The notes under the pieces: generated by a model | What the model saw: the letters and a program-made list of their open reading frames with translations, nothing else | What the model was told of the DNA's origin: nothing | The model's database searches: none | Made by a program: the position numbers and the translations under genes | NCBI GenBank assembly: GCA_964421875.1 | Contig: CAYQZD010000060.1 | Coordinates: 1 to 22,890 of the forward strand | Source of the DNA: CAYQZD01 sp964421875 | Lineage (GTDB): Bacteria > Electryoneota > Tariuqbacteria > Tariuqbacterales > Tariuqbacteraceae | DNA length: 22,890 bases | Direction of reading: 5' to 3' | In this document: positions 7,231 to 13,539 of the stretch, one piece after another | How the letters are laid out: every line of letters starts with the position of its first letter | Position numbering within the stretch: position 1 is the stretch's first letter

Positions 7231-7270
7231 GACTTACTGACTTGTTGACTTGCCGACCCGCAGACTTATT
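7231..7270. repeat. 8-bp tandem array, GACTTNNN x5
   Basis: Five consecutive octamers: GACTTACT, GACTTGTT, GACTTGCC, GACCCGCA, GACTTATT. GAC begins every unit and GACTT begins four of five, while the last three positions vary. The array ends 28 bp before the first DnaA box. Confidence 0.7.
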
Positions 7271-7298
7271 GTTAAGGTAAATGCGGTCTTATCCCAAA

Positions 7299-7588
7299 TG
7301 TGGATAACTATTACTAATAACCGCCATTTTCCTTTATATAAGGGTTATACGGGGAATAGAAAGAAATATGACCGGATTTTACAGATTGAGGTTGAGAAAT
7401 TGTGGATAACCTTGTGGAATCGTCTATATATAGTTGTTTATTAAATATATACAATCGTTTCTCCGTTGATTCTACGGGTGGATTCGACCGCATCTTGGAA
7501 CGCTTGAAAACCTACTACGAGCTTATAAAACACTGGACTTGCAGAGAAAACCTGGTCTCAGCGGCGGATGTGGATAACTTGTGGATAA
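7299..7588. other. Cluster of four perfect DnaA boxes; candidate oriC or DnaA-titration site
   Basis: TGTGGATAA, the exact complement of the strong DnaA box TTATCCACA, occurs at 7299-7307, 7401-7409, 7569-7577 and 7580-7588, all in the same orientation. The last two are 11 bp apart start to start, about one helical turn. AT-rich tracts lie between boxes 1 and 2 (7305-7400) and after box 2 (7422-7457). The second box contains the rsmG GTG start codon, and the third and fourth are within rsmG. A gidA-adjacent origin is known in E. coli relatives. In many other phyla oriC lies next to dnaA/rpmH, which here would be off the left edge. Both functions remain possible. Confidence 0.6.
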
Positions 7589-8028
7589 AGCACATTGTCC
7601 CCTCGCTACACCCGCTAAGGCTGGAACTGATACCGCCCTCGGCCTCATGTCTCGACGCCGGCAGCGGCGCGGGATTCCCGGGGCTGCCGATTAAGCTCTT
7701 CCGGGGGGACATCTCCCTCGACCTCTGCGAATCACGCCGTAAGCGGGCGCTGTTCCTTAAGGAAGCGGTCAGAACCTTGAAACTGGAGAATACCCGGGTG
7801 CTGCACCAACGGCTGGAAGAGGTCGAAGAGCGTTACGACATCGTCCTTAGCAGGGCGATGGGGAAACCGGGGGAAGTCTATCGGCTGCTGCTGGAGCGCC
7901 TGAAACCGGGGGGAACAGCGCTGCTGTGGACCGCCAAATCCGCCCCGGAGAATTTCCCCGAATGCGAGGTTCAGAGTTACGACATTCCTCAAGCGGGGAA
8001 ATTGCTCTCGTTGAAGAAGGTTATATAA
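7402..8028 (+). CDS. rsmG: 16S rRNA (guanine527-N7)-methyltransferase RsmG (GidB)
   Basis: RsmG methylates G527 of 16S rRNA using S-adenosylmethionine. The 208-residue frame starts at a GTG lying inside a DnaA box; a second GTG at 7414 is the only nearby in-frame alternative. The N-terminal helical part leads to NLVSAADVDNLWIKHIVPSL, equivalent to the family's 'NLT...HIxDSL'. The SAM-binding motif LDAGSGAGFPGLPIKLF follows, then LCESRRKRALFLKEAV and YDIVLSRAMGKPGEV. The C-terminus is short but complete. It follows mnmG as in most bacteria. parA/parB do not come next; a DUF169 gene does, 21 bp downstream. Confidence 0.93.
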   Translation: MDNLVESSIYSCLLNIYNRFSVDSTGGFDRILERLKTYYELIKHWTCRENLVSAADVDNLWIKHIVPSLHPLRLELIPPSASCLDAGSGAGFPGLPIKLFRGDISLDLCESRRKRALFLKEAVRTLKLENTRVLHQRLEEVEERYDIVLSRAMGKPGEVYRLLLERLKPGGTALLWTAKSAPENFPECEVQSYDIPQAGKLLSLKKVI

Positions 8029-8049
8029 TAACAATACATTGATACTACT

Positions 8050-8850
8050 ATGATTAGCAAAATCGCCGAAGCCCTGAAGATGAAGTTCCATACGGTGGCG
8101 ATAGTCTGGTCCGATGAGGCGCCGCCGGATGCGCTTAAGTTCAAACCGGGGAAATGGGGCTGCGCCGCCTCGTTATTCGCGCAGGCGGCATTAGGTCACA
8201 CTGCAGTTTTCGACCGCGATACATTCGGCTGCCGGGGAGGGGGAACCGGGCTGGGATTCGGGAATCAGTATTTGGGCTGGCCCGGAGGACTGGATAATTT
8301 CTTCTGCTTCCTGTCGCAGGGAGTGGGCGGGGAGGAATTGGTGGGAGAATTCGCCCGATCGGAGCGCAGGACCTTCATCGACAACCATTTGCACGGCGAA
8401 GGGTATATCAAAACGCCGGAACTGGTGAAGAAGTTCTACGAAACCCTGCCCATTAGGGACGTTCCCGCCAAGTATGTGATATTCCAGCCCTTGAAGGACA
8501 TCCCGGAGGATGGGGAGCCCCAGGTGGTGATTTTTCCGGTGAATCCCGACCAGTTGTCGGCGCTGGTGAGTTTAGCCAATTACGAGCGGGCGACCTCGGA
8601 TAATGTGATTGTCCCCTTCGGCGCGGGCTGCCAGCAGATGGCGCTTTTTCCCTACCGCGAGGCGGAAGCGGAACTTCCCCGCGCCGTAATCGGATTAACC
8701 GACATATCTGCCCGGGTTTACACCGCCAAAGCTCTGGGGCGGGATATCCTGACCTTCGCCGTCCCCTTCAGGATGTTTTGGGAGATGGAGGGGAATGTGG
8801 CGGGGAGTTTTCTGGAACGGGAAACCTGGCTGAGGTTAAGCCGGGATTGA
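8050..8850 (+). CDS. DUF169 family protein (COG2043-like)
   Basis: This 266-residue protein has the features of the DUF169/COG2043 family: an early AIVWSDEAPPDA segment (usually 'PVAVKF..EPP'), GCAASLFAQAALGHTAVFDR, a glycine-rich CRGGGTGLGFG, a central VIFQPLKDIPE and a late VIVPFGAGCQQMALFPYR. The biochemical role of the family is not established. Its conserved cysteines (in KWGCAAS, FGCRGG and GAGCQQ) suggest metal or cofactor binding, which is inference. No signal peptide or membrane segment is seen, so a cytoplasmic location is likely. It starts 21 bp after rsmG, so co-transcription is likely. Its last 15 bp overlap the 3' end of the convergent minus-strand gene. Family assignment is from remembered motif patterns. 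Confidence 0.8.
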   Translation: MISKIAEALKMKFHTVAIVWSDEAPPDALKFKPGKWGCAASLFAQAALGHTAVFDRDTFGCRGGGTGLGFGNQYLGWPGGLDNFFCFLSQGVGGEELVGEFARSERRTFIDNHLHGEGYIKTPELVKKFYETLPIRDVPAKYVIFQPLKDIPEDGEPQVVIFPVNPDQLSALVSLANYERATSDNVIVPFGAGCQQMALFPYREAEAELPRAVIGLTDISARVYTAKALGRDILTFAVPFRMFWEMEGNVAGSFLERETWLRLSRD

Positions 8851-9114
8851 AGCTTCGGCGATGGTTTTCGCCAGCGTACCCCACCACTTATCCGTGATGT
8901 TCTTTTTACAGGCTTCGACAAGTTCGTCAAAGCCGTGCCCTTTTAGGATTTTACCGACGTCGCGGTTCTTGGGTATCTGGACCTGATACCGGTAACCGTC
9001 CGCGGGACGGTTGTTCAGGAACGCGGCGACATTGACCGCGCGGTCGTCGAAATGCACGCGGATTTCGTAGTCCTTCCCTTCGAATGTGAAGGGGATTTTT
9101 TGGAATAGGCGCAT
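8836..9114 (-). CDS. Small hypothetical protein (92 aa)
   Basis: I do not recognise this protein. It reads forward from an ATG at 9114 with an AAGGAG Shine-Dalgarno 6 nt upstream, strong support for translation. It is a mixed alpha/beta-looking cytoplasmic protein with an N-terminal MRLFQKIPFTFEGKDYEIRV, a central PADGYRYQVQIPKNRD, and a C-terminal helix region HGFDELVEACKKNITDKWW. No cysteine motif, signal peptide or membrane helix is seen. It is convergent with and overlaps the DUF169 gene by 15 bp. A second minus-strand small gene lies upstream, separated by a two-hairpin repeat element. Confidence 0.75.
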   Translation of the reverse strand: MRLFQKIPFTFEGKDYEIRVHFDDRAVNVAAFLNNRPADGYRYQVQIPKNRDVGKILKGHGFDELVEACKKNITDKWWGTLAKTIAEASIPA

Positions 9115-9150
9115 TGTGTTCTCCTTTTCTTGCAGGGGCGTTATTGTTCT

Positions 9151-9225
9151 GGCAGGTCTTGCACGCCGAGAGCGGGTGTGACCTGCCAGCGAAGGTCAGG
9201 TCTCCGCTGCGCTAAAGACCTGACC
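9151..9225. repeat. Two-hairpin CAGGTCT element, copy 1
   Basis: Hairpin 1 pairs GGCAGGTC (9151-9158) with GACCTGCC (9180-9187). Hairpin 2 pairs GGTCAGGTCT (9194-9203) with AGACCTGACC (9216-9225) around the loop CCGCTGCGCTAA. The same two-part layout recurs at 13276-13385 and 22596-22677, and hairpin 2 alone in reverse at 16840-16868. Confidence 0.8.
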
Positions 9226-9255
9226 TAACCGGGAAAATATTTAAGCTGTATTCCT

Positions 9256-9474
9256 TCACAGCTTGAACTGTGTCTTTTCTGATTGTTCGAAGCTTGCCTG
9301 GCAGGCTTTCAGTTCCTGGTCGATTGCGGCCCAGATTCTGCTGAGCTGCCCCTGGTTCCAGGCGTACATCCGCGGGTTGGAGGCTTGCGCCAGGCTGCGG
9401 AGGCTGTCGATAACGCGCTGGACGCGTTTTTCCGCGATGCGTTTGAAACGGTCTTCCTTGGATTCTCTTGGCAT
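9256..9474 (-). CDS. Small helical hypothetical protein (72 aa)
   Basis: Reads from an ATG at 9474, preceded by CAGGA about 7 nt upstream and by a good promoter at 9527-9555. The protein is highly charged and probably all-helical: MPRESKEDRFKRIAEKRVQR, then a helix ending SLAQASNPRMYAWNQGQL, and SRIWAAIDQELKACQASFEQ. The pattern 'RFKRLAEKRxxxVLxxLRxLxxxSNxxxYxWxxxxxxxIFxAIxxEL' resembles small proteins I have seen annotated as hypothetical in mobile or plasmid-like gene sets. That resemblance is from memory, so the function is unknown. The adjacent repeats fit an accessory segment. Confidence 0.75.
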   Translation of the reverse strand: MPRESKEDRFKRIAEKRVQRVIDSLRSLAQASNPRMYAWNQGQLSRIWAAIDQELKACQASFEQSEKTQFKL

Positions 9475-9526
9475 TAATTTTTCCTGTATTTGGTGGTTGC
9501 GTTATGCGGTGCATTATATTGGTTAT

Positions 9527-9555
9527 AATGTACGCATTTAAAAGTTAATTGTCAA
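9527..9555 (-). promoter_or_regulatory. Sigma70-type promoter for the 72-aa gene
   Basis: On the minus strand, a perfect -35 TTGACA (9550-9555) is followed after exactly 17 bp by TACATT (9527-9532), a 4/6 match to -10. The start would fall near 9520, about 45 nt before the ATG at 9474. Confidence 0.6.
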
Positions 9556-9622
9556 GCATTATTTTAAATATATTGCTGTATTTCTTTGTTGTGTCGCAGA
9601 GTCCCCGCAGTCCGTCCAAGAA

Positions 9623-9709
9623 TGTCATTGCGAGGACGCCGCAGGCGGACGAAGCAATCTTTATGGTATTGATAATATAGCAGATTGCTTCGCTTCGCTC
9701 GCAATGACA
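9623..9709. repeat. ATTGCGAG...CTCGCAAT inverted repeat
   Basis: TGTCATTGCGAG at the left end is complementary to CTCGCAATGACA at the right. Inside, CGAAGCAATCT pairs with AGATTGCTTCG across a loop of about 20 bp. This is the widespread 'CATTGCGAGGA...GAAGCAATC' intergenic repeat type found in many bacterial genomes. No ORF or transposase is inside it. Confidence 0.8.
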
Positions 9710-9780
9710 AGTTTTATTATCGGCTTTGAATAAACCGGTCTGCAACTGCGGAAACCCGGCGGGCGCAGATTGTTTTGAAC

Positions 9781-9885
9781 CGCTGATTATCCCTGATGTT
9801 CGCTGATTACGCTGATAATATAAACTTTATGAGAGTGGGTTCTTAAATCAGATTTTATCAGCGTTTATCAGTTTACATCAGCGAT
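9781..9885. repeat. Imperfect inverted repeat rich in CGCTGAT/ATCAGCG
   Basis: The left half has three phased GCTGAT/CCTGAT words ending CGCTGATAA; the right half begins TTATCAGCG and repeats ATCAG words. The halves are imperfect reverse complements around a spacer of about 35 bp. Confidence 0.6.
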
Positions 9886-9937
9886 TCAGAAAAACCACAT
9901 ATCCTCAATATCATTAAATCAACCGGAGGTAAGAAAA

Positions 9938-12181
9938 ATGAGCGACCTGGATATTATCAAGCAATTGGAAAGGGAAATTAGAGGAGAACTGCCGAAAATC
10001 GAATTCGATTCGATAATGATGGTGTTTAAGAATGGTTACTCCCTTGATGAAGAAGGCAGGGTAATTGGGCTCAATCTGGATAAAATGCAATTGTCGAAAC
10101 TTCCCCAATCATTATTCAAGTTGACTAATCTGAAGGCTTTAAGTTTGTTTGATAACAACATTAAAGAACTTCCGATTGAAATCTTCAATCTCACCAATCT
10201 TCATTCATTGGATTTAGTAGATAATCAATTAAGCGCCCTTCCGGTTGAAATCTGTAATCTTACCAATCTTCAGTCATTGAATTTAGCATATAATCAATTA
10301 AGCGCCCTTCCGGTTGAAATCGTTAATCTTACCAATCTTCAGTCATTGGATTTAGCATATAATCAATTAAGCGCCCTTCCAGTTGAAATAACCAAGCTTG
10401 CAATAGAAATTAAATGGGATTATGATGGAAAGGGAAAAGGTATCTATTTAGCTGACAATCCATTGGAGACACCGCCAATTGAGATTGTGAAACAAGGGCG
10501 GGAAGCGGTTATCGAATATTTCAAGTCGATAGCCGATGCCGAAGAGCGGCGGGCGTTGAACGAAGTGAAGGTTCTGCTGGTGGGCGACGGCGGCGCGGGG
10601 AAGACTTCGTTGATGAAGTGTATTAAAGGGGAGGAATTCGACCTACATGAATCGCAAACCAAAGGCATAAACATCAAGGAATGGGAAGTCGATGTGGATT
10701 CAGTCGATATCGATGTAGGCGAGAAGAATATCAAGGTTAATTTCTGGGATTTTGGCGGCCAGGTGATAATGCACGCCACGCACCAGTTTTTTCTATCCAA
10801 GCGTAGCCTCTATGTGTTAGTTCTGGACGGCAGGAAAGACCAAAAACCGGAAAACTGGCTGAAATTGATAGAAAGTTTCGGCGGGGATTCGCCGGTTATG
10901 GTGGTTCTGAATAAAATCGATGAGAATCCTGGACACGAAGTCAACCGGCTGTTTCTGCAGAGGAAATATAAAGGTATAAAGGGTTTCTATAGACTGTCCT
11001 GCCAAACCGGTAAGGGCGTTAAGAAATTCAGGGATGAATTCATCGGAAATCTAAGTAAGATGGAGATGATAAGGACCGTTTGGGGAGGCGATTGGTTCAA
11101 GGTCAAAGAAAGGCTGGAAAAACTCGATGAATGCTATATTTCCTACGATTATTATAAAGGTATCTGCGAGGAGTCGGGCGTAAATGAAAAGCCGGGACAG
11201 GATAACTTAGCGGGCTTTCTGCACGATTTGGGTATAATCGTGCATTTCAAGGATTTTGAACTGCTTGACACTCATGTTATCGAACCCAAATGGGTGACCA
11301 AAGCGATCTATAAAATCATCAATTCCAAGGTTTTAGCGGACCACAAGGGGATTCTTCACTTGAACCGTTTGGACGAAATCTTGATAAAGGAAAGCAAGGA
11401 CGACTATGATTACCCCAGCGGTCAATATCCCTTTATAATCAACCTGATGAAGAAATTTGAATTGTGTTTTGAAATGGGTAAGAATCGAATTCTTATTCCC
11501 GACCTTTTGGATGTTCAGGAGCCTGAAATAGATTTCGATTATGACAACTCTTTGGGATTCGTAATCGATTATATCGATTTCCTCCCCAAATCGGTGACGC
11601 CGCGGTTCATTGTCAAGATGCACAAAGATATTGAAGGAAAACTGAGATGGCGCACCGGCGTGGTTCTGAAAAACAAAGCCTTCAATTCAAGAGCCATTAT
11701 CCGCGCCGATGAGCTGGCGAGGAAAATTTGTATCAATGTGTCCGGTGAACAAAAGCGAGAATATTTCTCGGTGATATTGTTCAACTTGCGGGAGTTAAAT
11801 TTAAGTTTTGAAAAACTGGAATTCGATGAAAGAGTGGCTTTGCCGGATAGTCCTGATAAAACTGTCAGCTATGGTCATTTGACAACTCTAGAAAAGATGA
11901 ATGAAGAAACATATATTCCAGAAGGTTCCACAACTAAGTATAATATCAAGGATTTGTTAGGAAATATATATGTGATTAAAGATAGTAAGGAAGAAGTTTT
12001 GGAATATATCAAGGACCTTGTGGAAAACTTTTTAGAAATGTCGGATAAGAAAGAAACAGTTTTAGATTCGGCAAATAAAATCGTGATGGCGCAGCCAAAT
12101 TTTATGGGATTAGGAATCAATTTCAATGCTGCGATTAAGAAAGCTTATGAACTAGTGTCTCGAAAAAAACATAATAAATAG
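9938..12181 (+). CDS. Roco-family LRR-Roc-COR GTPase
   Basis: 747 residues. The start ATG follows CCGGAGG with 7-nt spacing. Five leucine-rich repeats of 23 residues (about 40-154) and a degenerate one lead into a Roc (Ras of complex) GTPase domain. P-loop GDGGAGKT is at 216-223, DFGG at 271-274, NKID at 325-328 and SCQTGKG at the G5 position. A COR-like dimerisation region follows (about 390-640), with WGGDWFKVKERLEKL at its beginning. The last ~100 residues match no effector domain I recognise. Known bacterial Roco proteins are dimeric GTPases of mostly unclear role. There is no membrane segment or signal peptide, so it is cytoplasmic. Codon use is visibly more A/T-rich than neighbouring housekeeping genes and the gene is flanked by repeats, which suggests horizontal acquisition (inference). 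Confidence 0.92.
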   Translation: MSDLDIIKQLEREIRGELPKIEFDSIMMVFKNGYSLDEEGRVIGLNLDKMQLSKLPQSLFKLTNLKALSLFDNNIKELPIEIFNLTNLHSLDLVDNQLSALPVEICNLTNLQSLNLAYNQLSALPVEIVNLTNLQSLDLAYNQLSALPVEITKLAIEIKWDYDGKGKGIYLADNPLETPPIEIVKQGREAVIEYFKSIADAEERRALNEVKVLLVGDGGAGKTSLMKCIKGEEFDLHESQTKGINIKEWEVDVDSVDIDVGEKNIKVNFWDFGGQVIMHATHQFFLSKRSLYVLVLDGRKDQKPENWLKLIESFGGDSPVMVVLNKIDENPGHEVNRLFLQRKYKGIKGFYRLSCQTGKGVKKFRDEFIGNLSKMEMIRTVWGGDWFKVKERLEKLDECYISYDYYKGICEESGVNEKPGQDNLAGFLHDLGIIVHFKDFELLDTHVIEPKWVTKAIYKIINSKVLADHKGILHLNRLDEILIKESKDDYDYPSGQYPFIINLMKKFELCFEMGKNRILIPDLLDVQEPEIDFDYDNSLGFVIDYIDFLPKSVTPRFIVKMHKDIEGKLRWRTGVVLKNKAFNSRAIIRADELARKICINVSGEQKREYFSVILFNLRELNLSFEKLEFDERVALPDSPDKTVSYGHLTTLEKMNEETYIPEGSTTKYNIKDLLGNIYVIKDSKEEVLEYIKDLVENFLEMSDKKETVLDSANKIVMAQPNFMGLGINFNAAIKKAYELVSRKKHNK
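10184..10390 (+). repeat. Three near-identical 69-bp tandem units encoding LRRs
   Basis: Units at 10184-10252, 10253-10321 and 10322-10390 each encode one 23-residue LRR (core NLTNLQSLxLAYNQLSALPV). By direct comparison units 2 and 3 differ at 5 of 69 bases, and units 1 and 2 at 7 of 69. Near-identity at DNA level, including synonymous positions, indicates recent in-frame duplication or gene conversion. Confidence 0.9.
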
Positions 12182-12195
12182 TCTGTTGCATGTAG

Positions 12196-12216
12196 GGCGG
12201 GTCATTCAGACCCGCC
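12196..12216. repeat. Short palindrome GGCGGGTC-ATTCA-GACCCGCC
   Basis: Eight-bp perfect arms and the ATTCA loop shared with the element at 3296-3316, also preceded by TGTAG. It lies 15 bp after the Roco stop with no following T-tract. Confidence 0.8.
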
Positions 12217-12243
12217 ATTGACAATACACATATAGATGGAAAT

Positions 12244-12264
12244 GTCGGCTTTAAATAAGCCGAC
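12244..12264. repeat. Short palindrome GTCGGCTT-TAAAT-AAGCCGAC
   Basis: Eight-bp perfect arms identical to those at 3296-3316 but with the loop changed from ATTCA to TAAAT; followed by CTACAA. Confidence 0.8.
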
Positions 12265-12274
12265 CTACAACTTG

Positions 12275-12302
12275 TGTCGCAGAGTCTCCGCACTCTGCGA
12301 CA
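12275..12302. repeat. Hairpin of the CGCAGAGT family
   Basis: TGTCGCAGAGT (12275-12285) pairs over 11 bp with ACTCTGCGACA (12292-12302), loop CTCCGC. It lies in the murQ upstream region and is part of an open frame that can be mistaken for a murQ extension. Confidence 0.8.
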
Positions 12303-12355
12303 ATATTACGATTAACCAAACCCCGGCGGAACGGGATTCCGCCCCTCATTCGCCT

Positions 12356-13261
12356 ATGACTCGTAAAATATATCAGGAACTCCAATCCCTCGACACCGAA
12401 GCCTCCCATCCGGACACGCACGACCTTGACCTGATGAGCCCGCTAAGACTGGTGACCGCGATGAACCGGGAGGACAAGACGGTGGCCGAGGCGGTGGAAA
12501 AGGTCCTTCCCGCGATAGCGGAGGCGGCTAAGCGCGCCGCCGAATCCTTCGCCAAGGCCGGGAGGTTAATCTATGTCGGCGCGGGCACCAGCGGACGCCT
12601 GGGAGTGCTGGACGCATCCGAGTGCCCCCCCACCTTCGGCGTGCCCCGAGAGCAGGTGGTGGGGATTATCGCCGGGGGGAGACAGGCGCTGGTGCGCTCC
12701 ATCGAGGGCGCGGAGGATGACCTTGAAGAAGCCCGGGCGGAAATCGCCGCCCTCGAAGTAGGCGAAAACGACACCGTCTGCGGAATCACCGCTTCCCGCA
12801 GAACCCCTTTCGCCGCCGCGGCGCTGGAGGAGGCGAAAAAGCGGGGCGCGGCGACCGTCTTCATTTGCTGCAATCCCGCTTTGGACAGTCTGGTTCAGGC
12901 GGATATCGTCATCGCGCCCCTGACAGGCCCGGAAATCATCGCCGGTTCCACCCGCTTAAAAGCCGGAACCGCCACCAAGATGATTCTGAATATGATTTCC
13001 ACAGCGGCGATGGTGTTATCCGGTAAAGTTTACCGCAATTTGATGGTCGATTTGAAGCCTTGGTCGGAGAAACTGCGCGCCCGCAGCCGCCTTATCCTCA
13101 CCCGCGCCTTAGGGATGGATTACGATGAAGCTGACAAGCTCTTGGCTGAAGCGAAGGGCGAACTCAAGACCGCTATCGTTATGAATATATACGACTTGCC
13201 CTACGAGCAAGCCTTGAAGAAAATCGCTGCCCAGGGGGGGAGGGTGAGGGTGAAATCGTAA
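12356..13261 (+). CDS. murQ: N-acetylmuramic acid 6-phosphate etherase MurQ
   Basis: MurQ cleaves the lactyl ether of MurNAc-6-phosphate to GlcNAc-6-phosphate and D-lactate in cell-wall recycling; it is a cytoplasmic SIS-domain enzyme. From the ATG at 12356 the protein has 301 residues (E. coli 298) and starts TRKIYQELQSLDTEASHPD. Catalytic glutamates are in LDASECPPTFG (E89) and EGAED (E120), equivalent to E. coli E83 and E114. KAGRLIYVGAGTSGRLGVLD, KAGTATKMILNMISTAAMV and NLMVDLKPWSEKL are also typical. In the SIS loop GITASRRTPF, R148 replaces the glycine usual in SGRTPY. The frame is open back to 12236, but those 40 codons cross two hairpin repeats and look non-coding. No Shine-Dalgarno is obvious, and no kinase or transporter partner is adjacent. 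Confidence 0.95.
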   Translation: MTRKIYQELQSLDTEASHPDTHDLDLMSPLRLVTAMNREDKTVAEAVEKVLPAIAEAAKRAAESFAKAGRLIYVGAGTSGRLGVLDASECPPTFGVPREQVVGIIAGGRQALVRSIEGAEDDLEEARAEIAALEVGENDTVCGITASRRTPFAAAALEEAKKRGAATVFICCNPALDSLVQADIVIAPLTGPEIIAGSTRLKAGTATKMILNMISTAAMVLSGKVYRNLMVDLKPWSEKLRARSRLILTRALGMDYDEADKLLAEAKGELKTAIVMNIYDLPYEQALKKIAAQGGRVRVKS

Positions 13262-13275
13262 AATCGCGCCGGTTC

Positions 13276-13385
13276 TGTCAGGTCTTGGACGCTGCAAGGC
13301 GGGTGTGACCTGACAGAGTACCGTAAAGTGCGGGGATTCTGCAGCACAAGAAAAAGTCAGGTCTCCGCTACGCTAAAGACCTAAC
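13276..13385. repeat. Two-hairpin CAGGTCT element, copy 2, interrupted
   Basis: Hairpin 1 pairs TGTCAGGTC (13276-13284) with GACCTGACA (13307-13315). Hairpin 2 starts GTCAGGTCT (13356-13364) and ends AGACCTAAC (13377-13385), with one mismatch. A fragment of the CGCAGAGTC family (GTGCGGGGATTCTGCAGCAC, 13328-13347) lies between the two hairpins, as though inserted. Confidence 0.75.
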
Positions 13386-13397
13386 TTAACGCGGATT

Positions 13398-13416
13398 GGC
13401 GGATTAAGAATCCGCC
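13398..13416. repeat. Short palindrome GGCGGATT-AAG-AATCCGCC
   Basis: Eight-bp perfect arms with loop AAG, followed by TTACAAA. The scaffold is shared with 22802-22820 (loop AAG, then CTACAAA), but the arms there are GGTGGGTT/AACCCACC. Confidence 0.8.
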
Positions 13417-13426
13417 TTACAAAGAA

Positions 13427-13470
13427 GGATTCCGGCTTACGCCGTACAGCGCACAGGTCGCTGGAATGAC
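13427..13470. repeat. GGATTCC...GGAATGAC element
   Basis: GGATTCCGGCTTACGCCG at the left and CGCTGGAATGAC at the right form the reverse orientation of the TCATTCC...GGAATCC repeat class also seen at 5106 and 21543. Confidence 0.6.
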
Positions 13471-13503
13471 AAATGGAGGAAAGAGGGTGGTTTCAAGCGG
13501 GGG

Positions 13504-13538
13504 ACTTGCTACTTGAAACTTGATACTTGTAACTCATA
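13504..13538. repeat. 7-bp tandem array, ACTTGNN x4 plus one
   Basis: Consecutive heptamers ACTTGCT, ACTTGAA, ACTTGAT, ACTTGTA, ACTCATA end one base before the mfd ATG at 13540. Five fixed and two variable positions per unit. The array occupies the place where a ribosome-binding site would be expected. Confidence 0.7.
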
Positions 13539-13539
13539 C

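Larger units (their letters stand above)
7075..7401. other. 327-bp mnmG-rsmG spacer, origin-like
   Basis: The spacer holds in order a parS-like site (7087-7102), a 7-bp array (7109-7129), a decayed palindrome (7167-7187), a hairpin (7194-7219), an 8-bp array (7231-7270), a perfect DnaA box (7299-7307) and a strongly AT-rich stretch (about 7305-7400). No credible gene is present. Confidence 0.7.
9475..9937. other. 463-bp non-coding spacer between divergent genes
   Basis: Contains the minus-strand promoter (9527-9555), a fragment of the CGCAGAGTC family (from about 9592), an 87-bp inverted repeat (9623-9709) and a GCTGAT/ATCAGC-rich inverted pair (9781-9885). The last ~50 bp includes the strong GGAGG for the Roco gene. 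No credible gene is present. Confidence 0.6.

Noticed and set aside
7250..7444. Plus-strand frame of 64 codons between mnmG and rsmG
   Set aside because: It begins in the 8-bp array and runs through the AT-rich DnaA-box region; no ribosome-binding site and overlap with rsmG.
10184..10390. Regular 69-bp direct repeats as a possible CRISPR array
   Set aside because: The units are contiguous without spacers and encode leucine-rich repeats in frame.
12236..12355. In-frame 40-codon upstream extension of murQ
   Set aside because: It crosses two hairpin repeats (12244-12264, 12275-12302) and has no MurQ similarity. The ATG at 12356 gives the normal family length.
13513..13539. TTG start giving nine extra residues to Mfd
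   Set aside because: The codons are read from a degenerate 7-bp repeat array; the ATG at 13540 is more likely, although no Shine-Dalgarno decides it.
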